From Janthinobacterium sp. (GTDB taxonomy: Bacteria; Pseudomonadota; Gammaproteobacteria; Burkholderiales; Burkholderiaceae_D), in contig DMYQ01000243.1 in assembly GCA_003482555.1 (NCBI GenBank), forward strand, positions 10,129 to 22,913: DNA of 12,785 bases. Reading direction: 5' to 3'. Positions 5,920 through 12,785 of this stretch are shown here, one piece after another. A program made the position numbers and the translations under genes. The notes under the pieces are model-generated. The model had not been told where the DNA came from and searched no databases. It saw only the letters and a list, made by a program, of their open reading frames with translations. Each line of letters opens with the position of its first letter. Position 1 is the first letter of the stretch.

Positions 5920-7158
5920 ATGCAAACCAATCTCGCCGATTTCATCAAGAATACCCGCGACGGCGAGGAAGCCGAAGCGATCCTGCGCGCCTGCGTGCAC
6001 TGCGGCTTTTGCAATGCGACCTGTCCCACTTACCAGTTGCTGGGCGATGAACTGGACGGCCCGCGCGGGCGCATCTACCTGATCAAGCAGGTGCTCGAAG
6101 GCGAGCCGGTGACGGCCAAGACCCAGGGCCACCTGGACCGCTGCCTGACGTGCCGCAATTGTGAAAGCACCTGTCCGTCCGGGGTGCGCTACGGGCGTCT
6201 GCTCGATATCGGCCGCAAGGTGGTCGAGCAGCGCGTGCCACGGCCGGCGCGCGAGCGCATCGAGCGCTATGTGCTGAAGGAGGCGCTGCCGCGCGCATGG
6301 CTGTTCACGCCGGCGCTGCGGGCCGGCCAGTTGCTGCGGCCCCTGCTCTCGAAGCCGATGCAAGACAAGCTGCCGCGCTTCACGCTGGCGGGACGGCGGC
6401 CCGCGCGCGCCCACGCGCGCAAGATGCTGCTGCTGGACGGCTGCGCCCAGCCGGCGATGGCGCCCAATATCAACGGCGCCGCCGCGCGCGTGCTCGACGC
6501 GCTTGGCGTGCAATTGATCCTTGCGCCCAAGGCCGGCTGCTGCGGCGCGTTGCGCTACCATATGAACGATCAGGATGGCGGGCTGGACGACATGCGCCGC
6601 AATATCGACGCCTGGTGGCCCTATCTCGACGGCGCCGGCGCGGTCGAGGCGATCGTGATGACGGCGTCCGGCTGCGGCGTCACGGTGAAGGAATACGGCC
6701 ACCTGCTGGCGCACGATCCGGCCTACGCCGACAAGGCGCGCCGGGTGTCGGCACTGACGCGCGACTTGAGCGAAATCCTGGCGCCGTTCGAGGAAGAGTT
6801 GGGGCGCAAGCTGCGCGGCAAGGTGGGCCAGCGCATCGCCTACCACCCGCCCTGCACCCTGCAGCACGGGCAGCAAATCCGCGGCAAGGTCGAGGCTTTG
6901 CTGCGCGCCGCCGGCGTGGACGTCAAGCTGTGCGCCGACAGCCACCTGTGCTGCGGCTCGGCCGGCACCTATTCGATGCTGCAGCCGGAGCTGGCGCTGC
7001 GACTGCGCGATCAGAAGCTGGCCCACCTGGCCGACACGGGCGCCGACCTGATCGTCTCGGCGAATATCGGTTGCCAGGTGCATCTGCAATCGGGCACCGA
7101 GACGCCGGTGCGGCACTGGATCGAGCTGATCGACCGCGCCCTGTCCGGCGCGCGCTGA
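5920..7158 (+). CDS. glcF: Glycolate oxidase iron-sulfur subunit GlcF
   Basis: Electron-transfer subunit of glycolate oxidase on the cytoplasmic face of the membrane. The 412 residues hold two ferredoxin-like 4Fe-4S motifs: C25-x2-C28-x2-C31-x3-C35-P and C75-x2-C78-x2-C81-x3-C85-P. They are followed by two cysteine-rich CCG-type domains seen as KAGCCGAL (about 204-211) and LCCGSAGTY (about 345-353), with the companion DGCAQP near 173. This is the standard GlcF/LutA-like architecture and length. The ATG follows AAGGG formed at the glcE stop (TAAGGG), 6 bases after glcE. The gene ends at TGACTGACTGA, which puts a stop codon in each of the three forward frames within 11 bases. Convergent with the GGDEF-EAL gene, with a 40-base gap in which no clear terminator is seen. 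Confidence 0.95.
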   Translation: MQTNLADFIKNTRDGEEAEAILRACVHCGFCNATCPTYQLLGDELDGPRGRIYLIKQVLEGEPVTAKTQGHLDRCLTCRNCESTCPSGVRYGRLLDIGRKVVEQRVPRPARERIERYVLKEALPRAWLFTPALRAGQLLRPLLSKPMQDKLPRFTLAGRRPARAHARKMLLLDGCAQPAMAPNINGAAARVLDALGVQLILAPKAGCCGALRYHMNDQDGGLDDMRRNIDAWWPYLDGAGAVEAIVMTASGCGVTVKEYGHLLAHDPAYADKARRVSALTRDLSEILAPFEEELGRKLRGKVGQRIAYHPPCTLQHGQQIRGKVEALLRAAGVDVKLCADSHLCCGSAGTYSMLQPELALRLRDQKLAHLADTGADLIVSANIGCQVHLQSGTETPVRHWIELIDRALSGAR

Positions 7159-7198
7159 CTGACTGACCAGTTGATTGGTGGATCAATGGTTCAAGGGA

Positions 7199-9160
7199 TC
7201 AGACTAGGCTGAGCGCGCCCGTTTGCCAGGCCGGCGCCGGGATGAATTCTTCGACCCAGCGCGGCACGGCGTCGGCCGGCATGGGGCGCGCGATGCCGTA
7301 GCCTTGCGCCAGGTCGCAACCGAGTTGCATCAGGCGGGCGCCGTGGGCGACGCTTTCCACGCCTTCCGCGATCACGCTCAGCTTGAAGGAATTGGCCAGA
7401 TTGATGACGGCGCTCACCAGGTGCAGATCGTCCTGGTTGACCAGCATATTGCGCACGAAGCTCTGGTCGATTTTCAGGATGTCGGCGGGCAGCCGCTTCA
7501 GGTAAGACAGCGAGGAATAGCCGGTGCCGAAGTCGTCCAGCGCAAAGGCGATGCCGAGCGCCTGGCAAGCGCGCATCACGCGGCGCACGTGTTCGATGTC
7601 GTCGAGCGCCGACGATTCCAGGATTTCCAGCTCCAGCATGCTGGGCGCCACGCCGGGATAGTCGGCCAGGATGGCTTTCAGGCGCGCCACGAAGTCGGGG
7701 CGCTGGAAGTGGCGCGCGGCGATGTTGACGCTGACCACCCAGTGGCGACCGGCCCGGCCCCACAATTGCATTTGCCGCAGGGCCTGGCGCAGCACCCATT
7801 CGCCGATGTCGATGATCAAGTCGGTGTGTTCGACCAGTGGCAAGAACTGGGCCGGTTCCAGCACGCCGCGGCGCGGATTGCGCCAGCGCAGCAGCGCTTC
7901 CATGCCCACCACGCGGCCGCTGCGCATGTTCACCTTGGGCTGGTAGTACAGGCACAATTGATCGCAGCGCAAGGCCAGGCGCACCTCGGTGCGCTGGTTG
8001 TGGTGGGTGCGCACGTCGCGGTCCAGGCTGGCGTCGAAGAAGTGGGCCCGGCTGCGCCCGGTCAGCTTGGCCTGGTAGACGGCGTGGTCGGCGTGCCGCA
8101 GCAGGGTTTCGGTGCTGCAATCGCCGCCGCTATAGATGGCGACGCCGGCGCTGAGCGAGACGGTCAGCGGCGCGGCGTCGCACAGATAGGGCAGTTGCAG
8201 TTCGGCCAGCAGTTGCGCGACGCCCCCTTCGATGGCCGCGACGTCGGCCTGGCCGGACAGCAGGACGACAAATTCGTCGGCGCCCAGGCGGGCCGCATAG
8301 TGGCGGCCGTCGGCGTGGCCGCGCAGCCGCTGCGCCACCTGGGCCAGGATATCGTCGCCGCACTCGGGGCCGTGGCGCTCGTTGATATGCTGAAAATAAT
8401 CCATGTCGAACAGGCAGACGGCCAGCGGCAGGCGCCGTTCGCGGGCTTGCGCCAGCGCTTGTTCGAAGCGGGCCGACAGCGCGGCCCGGTTCGGCAAGCC
8501 GGTGAGGGCGTCGAATTGCCCGCAGGCGGGGGTTTGCGGCGCTGGCTCCGCTTGCGCTTCCATCGCGCTGGCGCGCAAGGCAAGCCGCCGCCCCACGCGG
8601 CGCTTGCGGCGCAACAGCGCGATCGGGCTGGAGAAGAGGCCGGCAAGTAAGCTGATAAGCAGGCCGATCAGCAGCGCGCCGACGGCCGCTTGCGCGACCA
8701 GCATATCCCAGAGCCGGTTCAGGGGGCGGGTCGGCGAGGGCGACAAAGTCAAGGTGGCGCCGCCGGCGAAGGCGAAGCTGGCGTCGCCCCGGTGCAGCTT
8801 GACGAGGCGGCCGAACCAGGCGGGATAACGGGCCGGCGTGGCCGGCGCGCTCGCTTCCAGGTGACGCTCGCGGCTATCCCAGGCGATCGAGACGAGGTCG
8901 CGGTTCAGGGGCAGGGCGGCCGCCAGCATGGCGTTCAGGGGCGCGCTCTCGCTTGCCGTGGAAAGCGGCGGCAAGGTGGCCGCCAGGTAGTTGCCCAGTT
9001 GCCGAGCCTCGCGCTGGAACAGCGCGTCGGCGCCGGCCACCTGCGTTTGACACAGTAGCACGTAGGGAAAGGCGCACAGGGCGACGAGGATGGCAATGAG
9101 CAGACGGGAATATCTTCCCATCCGCATGGACAAGTACTTGGTTTTTCCCGACACTGGCAT
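7199..9160 (-). CDS. Membrane-bound GGDEF-EAL protein, predicted c-di-GMP phosphodiesterase
   Basis: The 653-residue protein has a transmembrane segment (about 20-37), a roughly 115-residue presumably periplasmic sensor region, a second membrane segment (about 155-183) followed by a basic RRKRR stretch, a GGDEF domain (about 215-376) and an EAL domain (about 390-640). The GGDEF site reads GADEF (293-297), the usual FK-x-x-ND is FQHINE, and no RxxD I-site precedes it, so cyclase activity is doubtful. The EAL domain is complete: E421-A-L, N479, E512 and E515, D542-D543 (DDFGTG), K563, E599 and Q619. The likely role is hydrolysis of c-di-GMP to pGpG, with the GGDEF half perhaps a GTP sensor. A GATAAT -10-like hexamer lies upstream at 9200-9205 on this strand. 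It follows the pilT-pilU-gpx group by 119 bases on the same strand, which suggests but does not prove a link to motility. A start at codon 14 is possible. Confidence 0.9.
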   Translation of the reverse strand: MPVSGKTKYLSMRMGRYSRLLIAILVALCAFPYVLLCQTQVAGADALFQREARQLGNYLAATLPPLSTASESAPLNAMLAAALPLNRDLVSIAWDSRERHLEASAPATPARYPAWFGRLVKLHRGDASFAFAGGATLTLSPSPTRPLNRLWDMLVAQAAVGALLIGLLISLLAGLFSSPIALLRRKRRVGRRLALRASAMEAQAEPAPQTPACGQFDALTGLPNRAALSARFEQALAQARERRLPLAVCLFDMDYFQHINERHGPECGDDILAQVAQRLRGHADGRHYAARLGADEFVVLLSGQADVAAIEGGVAQLLAELQLPYLCDAAPLTVSLSAGVAIYSGGDCSTETLLRHADHAVYQAKLTGRSRAHFFDASLDRDVRTHHNQRTEVRLALRCDQLCLYYQPKVNMRSGRVVGMEALLRWRNPRRGVLEPAQFLPLVEHTDLIIDIGEWVLRQALRQMQLWGRAGRHWVVSVNIAARHFQRPDFVARLKAILADYPGVAPSMLELEILESSALDDIEHVRRVMRACQALGIAFALDDFGTGYSSLSYLKRLPADILKIDQSFVRNMLVNQDDLHLVSAVINLANSFKLSVIAEGVESVAHGARLMQLGCDLAQGYGIARPMPADAVPRWVEEFIPAPAWQTGALSLV

Positions 9161-9236
9161 CGCTGTCCGATTCGAATTACGCGCAATAAAGCTGCACGCA
9201 TTATCTCCGAAAAAGGTGGCCGGCAGGAGGCTTCAG

Positions 9237-9257
9237 GCAAAAATGATTGCAAAAATG
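9237..9257. repeat. GCAAAAATG direct repeat between gpx and the GGDEF-EAL gene
   Basis: GCAAAAATG occurs at 9237-9245 and 9249-9257, period 12. On the minus strand this lies between the peroxidase stop and the GGDEF-EAL start. It might be a regulator site or chance in an AT-rich spacer; no hairpin with a T-tract is formed, so it does not look like a terminator. Confidence 0.25.
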
Positions 9258-9279
9258 CACGAAAAGTTGGTATTTGGAC

Positions 9280-9774
9280 TTATTCTGCCAATAATTTCTC
9301 GATATCGGCCACCAGATCCAAGGGCGCGGTGCTGGGCGCGTAGCGCTGGAAGACGCTGCCGTCCTTGCGCACCAGAAACTTGGTGAAATTCCATTTGATC
9401 GCTTCGCTGCCCAGCAAGCCACGCGCTTCTTTTTTCAGTCGCGCAAACAGGGGGGGGGTGGCGCTGCCGTTGACGTCGATCTTGGCGAACAGGGGAAAGG
9501 TGACGCCGAAGTTCTTTTCGCAAAAGCTGCCGATGTCGTCGGCCGTGCCCGGTTCCTGGGAGCCGAACTGGTTGCAGGGAAAGCCCAGCACGACCACGCC
9601 CCTATCCTTGAACCGCTCATAGACTTGCTCCAGGCCCTTGTACTGGGGCGTGAAGCCGCATTTGCTGGCCGTGTTGACGATCAACAAGACCTGGCCCCGG
9701 TATTGTCCCAGGTCGACCGGCGCGCCGGCCAGGCTGTCGGCGCTGAAATCGTAAATGGTGCCCGCTGCGCTCAT
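9280..9774 (-). CDS. Glutathione peroxidase family protein (Cys-type thiol peroxidase)
   Basis: Cytosolic 164-residue peroxidase that reduces H2O2 or lipid hydroperoxides using glutathione or, more often for this non-selenium class, thioredoxin. Seen: peroxidatic Cys39 in NTASKCGFT, the family signature GFPCNQFG (64-71), catalytic Gln73 (SQEPG), Trp128-Asn129 in KWNF, and Cys85 (GSFCEKN) at the position of the resolving cysteine in thioredoxin-dependent members. There is no Sec codon; TGC encodes the catalytic residue. The ATG at 9774 begins one base after the pilU stop (TGA-T-ATG), so translation is probably coupled to pilU. A run of nine C on the coding strand (9450-9458) encodes Thr-Pro-Pro just before the conserved Leu-Phe. 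Family assignment is very secure; the electron donor is inferred. Confidence 0.93.
   Translation of the reverse strand: MSAAGTIYDFSADSLAGAPVDLGQYRGQVLLIVNTASKCGFTPQYKGLEQVYERFKDRGVVVLGFPCNQFGSQEPGTADDIGSFCEKNFGVTFPLFAKIDVNGSATPPLFARLKKEARGLLGSEAIKWNFTKFLVRKDGSVFQRYAPSTAPLDLVADIEKLLAE
9450..9458. repeat. Nine-base G/C homopolymer inside the peroxidase gene
   Basis: Nine consecutive G on the plus strand (C on the coding strand), in frame within codons 106-108. Tracts of this length are prone to slippage; a one-base change would cut the protein before Trp128 of the active site. It may instead be a sequencing-sensitive spot. Confidence 0.9.
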
Positions 9775-9775
9775 A

Positions 9776-10912
9776 TCAGACGATCCCCAGATGTTCGGTG
9801 CCCGCCGACAGGTCGCGCGTGTGCGCGGCCTTGCCGTGCAGCTTGATGGCCAGGCGCAAGTCGTTGACGGAGTCGGCGTTGCGCAAGGCGTCTTCATAAC
9901 TGATTTTATCGGCCTCGAACAAGTCGAACAGGGACTGGTCGAAAGTCTGCATGCCCAGTTCGCGCGATTTCTTCATCAACTCCTTGATTTCATGCACCTG
10001 ACCCTTGAAGATCAAGTCCGAGATCAACGGTGAATTCAAGAGGATTTCAATGGCCACGCAGCGGCCGCGGCTTTCCTTGAGGGGAATCAGGCGTTGCGAA
10101 ATCATGCCCTTCAAGTTCAGCGACAAATCCATCAGCAATTGCTGGCGCCGTTCCTCGGGGAAGAAGTTGATGATGCGGTCGAGTGCCTGGTTGGCGCTGT
10201 TGGCGTGCAGGGTGGCCAGGCACAGGTGGCCCGTCTCGGCGAAGGCGATGGCGTGATCCATGGTTTCGCGGTCGCGGATTTCGCCGATCTGTATCACGTC
10301 CGGGGCTTGGCGCAGGGTGTTTTTCAGGGCGATGCCCCAGTCGTCGGTGTCGACCCCCACTTCGCGCTGGGTGATGATGCAGTTCTTGTGCGGGTGCACG
10401 TATTCGACCGGATCTTCGATGGTGATGATGTGGCCGTAACTGTTTTCATTGCGGTAGCCGACCATCGCCGCCAGGGTGGTCGACTTGCCGGAGCCGGTGG
10501 CGCCCACCATGATGACGAGGCCGCGCTTGGTCATCACCACTTCTTCCAGCACCTTGGGCAAACCCAGGTCGGCCAGTTTCGGGATCGCCGTGGTGATGGT
10601 GCGCAAGACCATGCCGACGCAGCTCATCTGCACGAAGGCGGAGACGCGGAAGCGTCCCAGGTCGCCCGGGCTGATGGCGAAGTTCGCTTCCTTGCTCAGT
10701 TCGAACGAGGCGGTTTGCTTGTCGTTCATGATGGAACGCACCAGGTCGGTGGTGTGGGCCGCCGTCAGCGCTTGCGGCGACACGGGCGTGAGCTTGCCGT
10801 CGATCTTGATGGCGGGCGGAAAACCGGCCGTGATGAAGAGGTCGGAGCCGTTCTTGCTGGTCATCAGGCGCAGCAGGTCGAACATGAATTTTGACGCTTG
10901 ATCCCGTTCCAT
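9776..10912 (-). CDS. pilU: Type IV pilus accessory retraction ATPase PilU
   Basis: Hexameric cytoplasmic secretion-type ATPase that assists PilT in pilus retraction and twitching. The 378 residues show the PilT/PilU N-terminal domain (SDLFITAG at 23-30), Walker A GATGSGKST (137-145), the Asp box TIEDPVEYVH (164-173), Walker B DVIQIGEIRD (205-214) and the His box ATLHANSANQALDRI (233-247). The C-terminal extension beyond the PilT core and the Walker A/His-box wording identify PilU rather than a second PilT. The start is ATG 10912 with AAGGAG 7 bases upstream; that ribosome site overlaps the pilT stop codon (TAAGGAG), so the two are coupled. The gene stops one base before the peroxidase start. 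By family knowledge PilU works together with PilT and cannot usually drive retraction alone. Confidence 0.95.
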   Translation of the reverse strand: MERDQASKFMFDLLRLMTSKNGSDLFITAGFPPAIKIDGKLTPVSPQALTAAHTTDLVRSIMNDKQTASFELSKEANFAISPGDLGRFRVSAFVQMSCVGMVLRTITTAIPKLADLGLPKVLEEVVMTKRGLVIMVGATGSGKSTTLAAMVGYRNENSYGHIITIEDPVEYVHPHKNCIITQREVGVDTDDWGIALKNTLRQAPDVIQIGEIRDRETMDHAIAFAETGHLCLATLHANSANQALDRIINFFPEERRQQLLMDLSLNLKGMISQRLIPLKESRGRCVAIEILLNSPLISDLIFKGQVHEIKELMKKSRELGMQTFDQSLFDLFEADKISYEDALRNADSVNDLRLAIKLHGKAAHTRDLSAGTEHLGIV

Positions 10913-10926
10913 GGCGAGTCTCCTTA
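10913..10926 (-). promoter_or_regulatory. pilU ribosome binding site overlapping the pilT stop
   Basis: The pilT stop TAA forms part of TAAGGAG, followed by 7 bases and the pilU ATG. Ribosomes ending pilT therefore sit on the pilU initiation site, consistent with coupled synthesis of the two motor subunits. Confidence 0.75.
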
Positions 10927-11967
10927 TCCGGGAAAGTTGTCGGGCGTCTTGGCGGCCGAGCGGGCGGCGGCGGGCGAGATCACGTTGCGGCGCACCAGGT
11001 CGGTCAAGGTCTGGTCCAGGGTTTGCATGCCGACATTGCTGCCGGTCTGGATGGCGGAATACATTTGCGCGATCTTCGATTCGCGGATCAGGTTGCGGAT
11101 GGCGGGCGTGGCGATCATGATTTCATGGGCGGCGACGCGGCCGGCACCGTCCTTGGTCTTGAGCAAGCTCTGGGAAATGACGGCTTGCAGCGATTCGGAC
11201 AGCATGGCGCGCACCATTTCCTTTTCATCGGCGGGAAACACGTCGACGATACGGTCGATGGTCTTGGCGGCGGACGAGGTGTGCAGGGTGCCGAACACCA
11301 GATGGCCCGTTTCGGCGGCCGACAGGGCCAGGCGGATGGTTTCCAGGTCGCGCAACTCGCCCACCAGGATGACGTCGGGGTCTTCGCGCAAGGCTGAACG
11401 CAGGGCGTTGTTGAAGGACAGGGTGTGCGGCCCCACTTCGCGCTGGTTGATCAGGCATTTCTTGGAATCGTGGACGAATTCGATCGGGTCTTCGATGGTC
11501 AGGATGTGGCCGTATTCGGTTTCATTGACGTGGTTCACCATCGCGGCCAGGGTGGTCGACTTGCCGGAACCGGTGGGGCCGGTGACCAGCACCAGGCCGC
11601 GCGGCTTGAGGGCCAGTTCGCTGAAGATGCGCGGGCAATTCAATTCTTCCAGGCTCAGGATCTTCGAGGGAATGGTGCGCAACACGGCCGAGGCACCCCG
11701 TTCCTGGTTGAAGGCGTTGACGCGGAAGCGGGCCAGGCCGGGAATGGCGAAGGAAAAATCGCACTCGAGCATTTCCTCGTAAGCCTTGCGCTGGCCATCG
11801 TTCATGATGTCATAGATCATGCCGTGCACTTCCTTGTGCTCGAGGGGCGGCAGATTGATGCGTCGCACGTCGCCATGCACCCGTATCATCGGCGGCAAGC
11901 CGGCCGACAGATGCAAGTCGGAGGCCTTATTCTTGACGGAGAATGCGAGTAGTTCGGAAATGTCCAT
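10924..11967 (-). CDS. pilT: Type IV pilus retraction ATPase PilT
   Basis: Main pilus retraction motor, a hexameric ATPase at the cytoplasmic base of the type IV pilus, needed for twitching and pilus-mediated DNA uptake. Seen in 347 residues: ASDLHLSAG (15-23), the PAS-like N-terminal domain, Walker A GPTGSGKST (130-138), the Asp box TIEDPIEFVH (157-166), Walker B DVILVGELRD (198-207), the His box GTLHTSSAAKTIDRI (226-240), and the PilT-specific C-terminal AIRNLIRE motif, here read as PAIRNLIRESKIAQMYS. Length matches the usual 344-347. The start is supported by AGGG 8 bases before ATG 11967. Divergent from yggS across 97 bases, an arrangement also known from Pseudomonas and many beta/gammaproteobacteria. 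Promoter elements could not be fixed with confidence. Confidence 0.97.
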   Translation of the reverse strand: MDISELLAFSVKNKASDLHLSAGLPPMIRVHGDVRRINLPPLEHKEVHGMIYDIMNDGQRKAYEEMLECDFSFAIPGLARFRVNAFNQERGASAVLRTIPSKILSLEELNCPRIFSELALKPRGLVLVTGPTGSGKSTTLAAMVNHVNETEYGHILTIEDPIEFVHDSKKCLINQREVGPHTLSFNNALRSALREDPDVILVGELRDLETIRLALSAAETGHLVFGTLHTSSAAKTIDRIVDVFPADEKEMVRAMLSESLQAVISQSLLKTKDGAGRVAAHEIMIATPAIRNLIRESKIAQMYSAIQTGSNVGMQTLDQTLTDLVRRNVISPAAARSAAKTPDNFPG

Positions 11968-12037
11968 TTATAATCCCTGTGCCTGCTGTAAAAGGGGCGC
12001 AAGGCCCGGCTTGTCCGGCATGGTTTCACCCCGCCCT

Positions 12038-12058
12038 ATGCTGAATGCTGAATGCTGA
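12038..12058 (+). repeat. Three tandem ATGCTGA heptamers forming a mini-ORF before yggS
   Basis: ATGCTGA is repeated exactly three times without spacer. Read from the first ATG (12038) it encodes six codons, MLNAEC, then TGA at 12056-12058, in the same frame as yggS and ending 6 bases before its ATG. Each heptamer offers an ATG in a different frame. No Shine-Dalgarno sequence precedes the first ATG, so translation of the mini-ORF is speculative. Confidence 0.55.
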
Positions 12059-12064
12059 AGGATT

Positions 12065-12766
12065 ATGTCCACAATCGCCCAGAACTTGCAAGCTGTCCAT
12101 CATAACATTGTTGCTGCAGTACAAGAAAGCGCCCGCGCCGCGCACGGCGTGACCCTGCTGGCCGTCTCCAAGACCTTCGACGCGGCAGCCGTGCTGGAGG
12201 CGGCGCGGGCCGGCCAGACGGCTTTTGGTGAAAATTATCTGCAAGAGGCGCTGGCGAAGATCGCCAGCGTCGCCGCGGCCCGGCCGCCGGTGCTTCTTGA
12301 GTGGCACTTCATCGGCCCGATCCAGAGCAACAAGACGCGTCCCATCGCCGAGCATTTCGACTGGGTGCACACGGTGGAGCGGGCGAAAATCGCCGAGCGC
12401 CTGTCCCAGCAGCGGCCGGCCGGGCTGGCGCCGCTGAATATCTGCCTGCAAGTCAATATCAGCGGCGAGGCCAGCAAGAGCGGTGTGGCGCCGTCCGACT
12501 TGCCGGCGCTGGCGCGCGCCGTCGCCGCGTTGCCGGGGCTGCGCCTGCGCGGCTTGATGGCGATACCCGAGCCGGTCGACGACTTCGCCCTGCAGCGCGC
12601 CGCCTTCGCCCGCTTGCGTCACTTGTACGAGCAATTGCGGGCCGAGGGCTTCGAACTCGACACCTTGTCGATGGGCATGTCATCGGATATGCGCGCCGCC
12701 ATCGTCGAGGGCGCCACCATGGTCAGGGTCGGCAGCGCCATTTTCGGCGCGCGCGACTATTCCTGA
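12065..12766 (+). CDS. yggS: YggS/PROSC family PLP homeostasis protein
   Basis: Cytosolic PLP-binding protein with an alanine-racemase-like TIM-barrel fold but no known catalytic activity; it buffers PLP and affects amino-acid pools. Seen in 233 residues: the PLP lysine in AVSKT (Lys36, the same number as in E. coli YggS), FGENYLQEA (about 54-62), WHFIGPIQSNKTR (about 80-92), LQVNIS, the phosphate-binding SMGMSSDMRAAI (about 202-213) and VRVGSAIFG. The family length is complete. The ATG at 12065 is fixed by alignment of Lys36; the AAGGA before it is only 2 bases away, closer than normal. Divergent from pilT, and the window ends 19 bases after its stop. In many proteobacteria proC follows, which cannot be checked here. 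Confidence 0.95.
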   Translation: MSTIAQNLQAVHHNIVAAVQESARAAHGVTLLAVSKTFDAAAVLEAARAGQTAFGENYLQEALAKIASVAAARPPVLLEWHFIGPIQSNKTRPIAEHFDWVHTVERAKIAERLSQQRPAGLAPLNICLQVNISGEASKSGVAPSDLPALARAVAALPGLRLRGLMAIPEPVDDFALQRAAFARLRHLYEQLRAEGFELDTLSMGMSSDMRAAIVEGATMVRVGSAIFGARDYS

Positions 12767-12785
12767 ACGACGATTGCTGAACGAC

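Noticed and set aside
4744..7116. 790-codon open frame antisense to glcE and glcF
   Set aside because: Arises from high third-position GC of the opposing genes; the translation is low-complexity (His/Arg/Ala/Gln rich) with no domain, and both opposing genes are clear.
7159..7198. Possible bidirectional terminator between glcF and the GGDEF-EAL gene (TTGAT-N6-ATCAA at 7171-7186)
   Set aside because: Stem of only 5 AT-rich base pairs and no T-tract in either direction.
7223..8650. 475-codon plus-strand frame opposite the GGDEF-EAL gene
   Set aside because: Shadow of the real gene: Gln/His/Ala-rich with no recognisable motif.
1..12785. A novel defence, mobile or biosynthetic system
   Set aside because: Every sizeable gene belongs to a known housekeeping or motility family; no integrase, transposase, toxin-antitoxin pair, CRISPR-like spacing or NRPS/PKS gene was seen. 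Only the orphan MbtH-like gene departs from the ordinary.

Overview
The window reads as ordinary chromosome from a GC-rich betaproteobacterium. It is most likely from the Oxalobacteraceae (Janthinobacterium/Duganella/Massilia type). This rests on codon and base composition, the character of the proteins, and the layout glcDEF beside a PduO-type adenosyltransferase and pilT-pilU divergent from yggS. The taxon is inferred, not proved. I see no RNA gene, IS element, CRISPR array, phage gene or defence system.

Left part (1-3168): a PLP-dependent threonine/serine dehydratase lies on the minus strand. It is followed by a roughly 450-base gene-free stretch that turns AT-rich toward its right end. 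Next come a small, sequence-divergent MbtH-like gene with no NRPS gene in sight, and a solitary periplasmic solute-binding protein of the amino-acid-binding type. That gene converges, with a gap of only 2 bases, on the cobalamin adenosyltransferase gene on the minus strand.

Middle (3169-7158): a compact three-gene operon glcD-glcE-glcF encodes the glycolate oxidase complex (two FAD-domain subunits plus an iron-sulfur subunit). It is preceded by a promoter-like region that carries a tandem 8-base repeat.

Right part (7199-12766): on the minus strand, read right to left, come pilT, pilU and a thiol-type glutathione peroxidase. pilT and pilU are 11 bases apart, and the peroxidase ATG lies 1 base after the pilU stop. 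A separate membrane-bound GGDEF-EAL protein follows. Its GGDEF half is degenerate (GADEF, no I-site) while its EAL half keeps the full catalytic set, so it is predicted to degrade c-di-GMP. Divergent from pilT is yggS, the PLP-homeostasis gene, preceded by three tandem copies of ATGCTGA that form a six-codon mini-ORF.

Functionally, the window holds central metabolism (dehydratase, glycolate oxidation, B12 cofactor activation, PLP homeostasis) beside the type IV pilus retraction motors and a c-di-GMP enzyme that could plausibly act on the same surface-motility behaviour. The most unusual item is the MbtH-like protein. It keeps the three-tryptophan scaffold but has lost several residues of the family signature.
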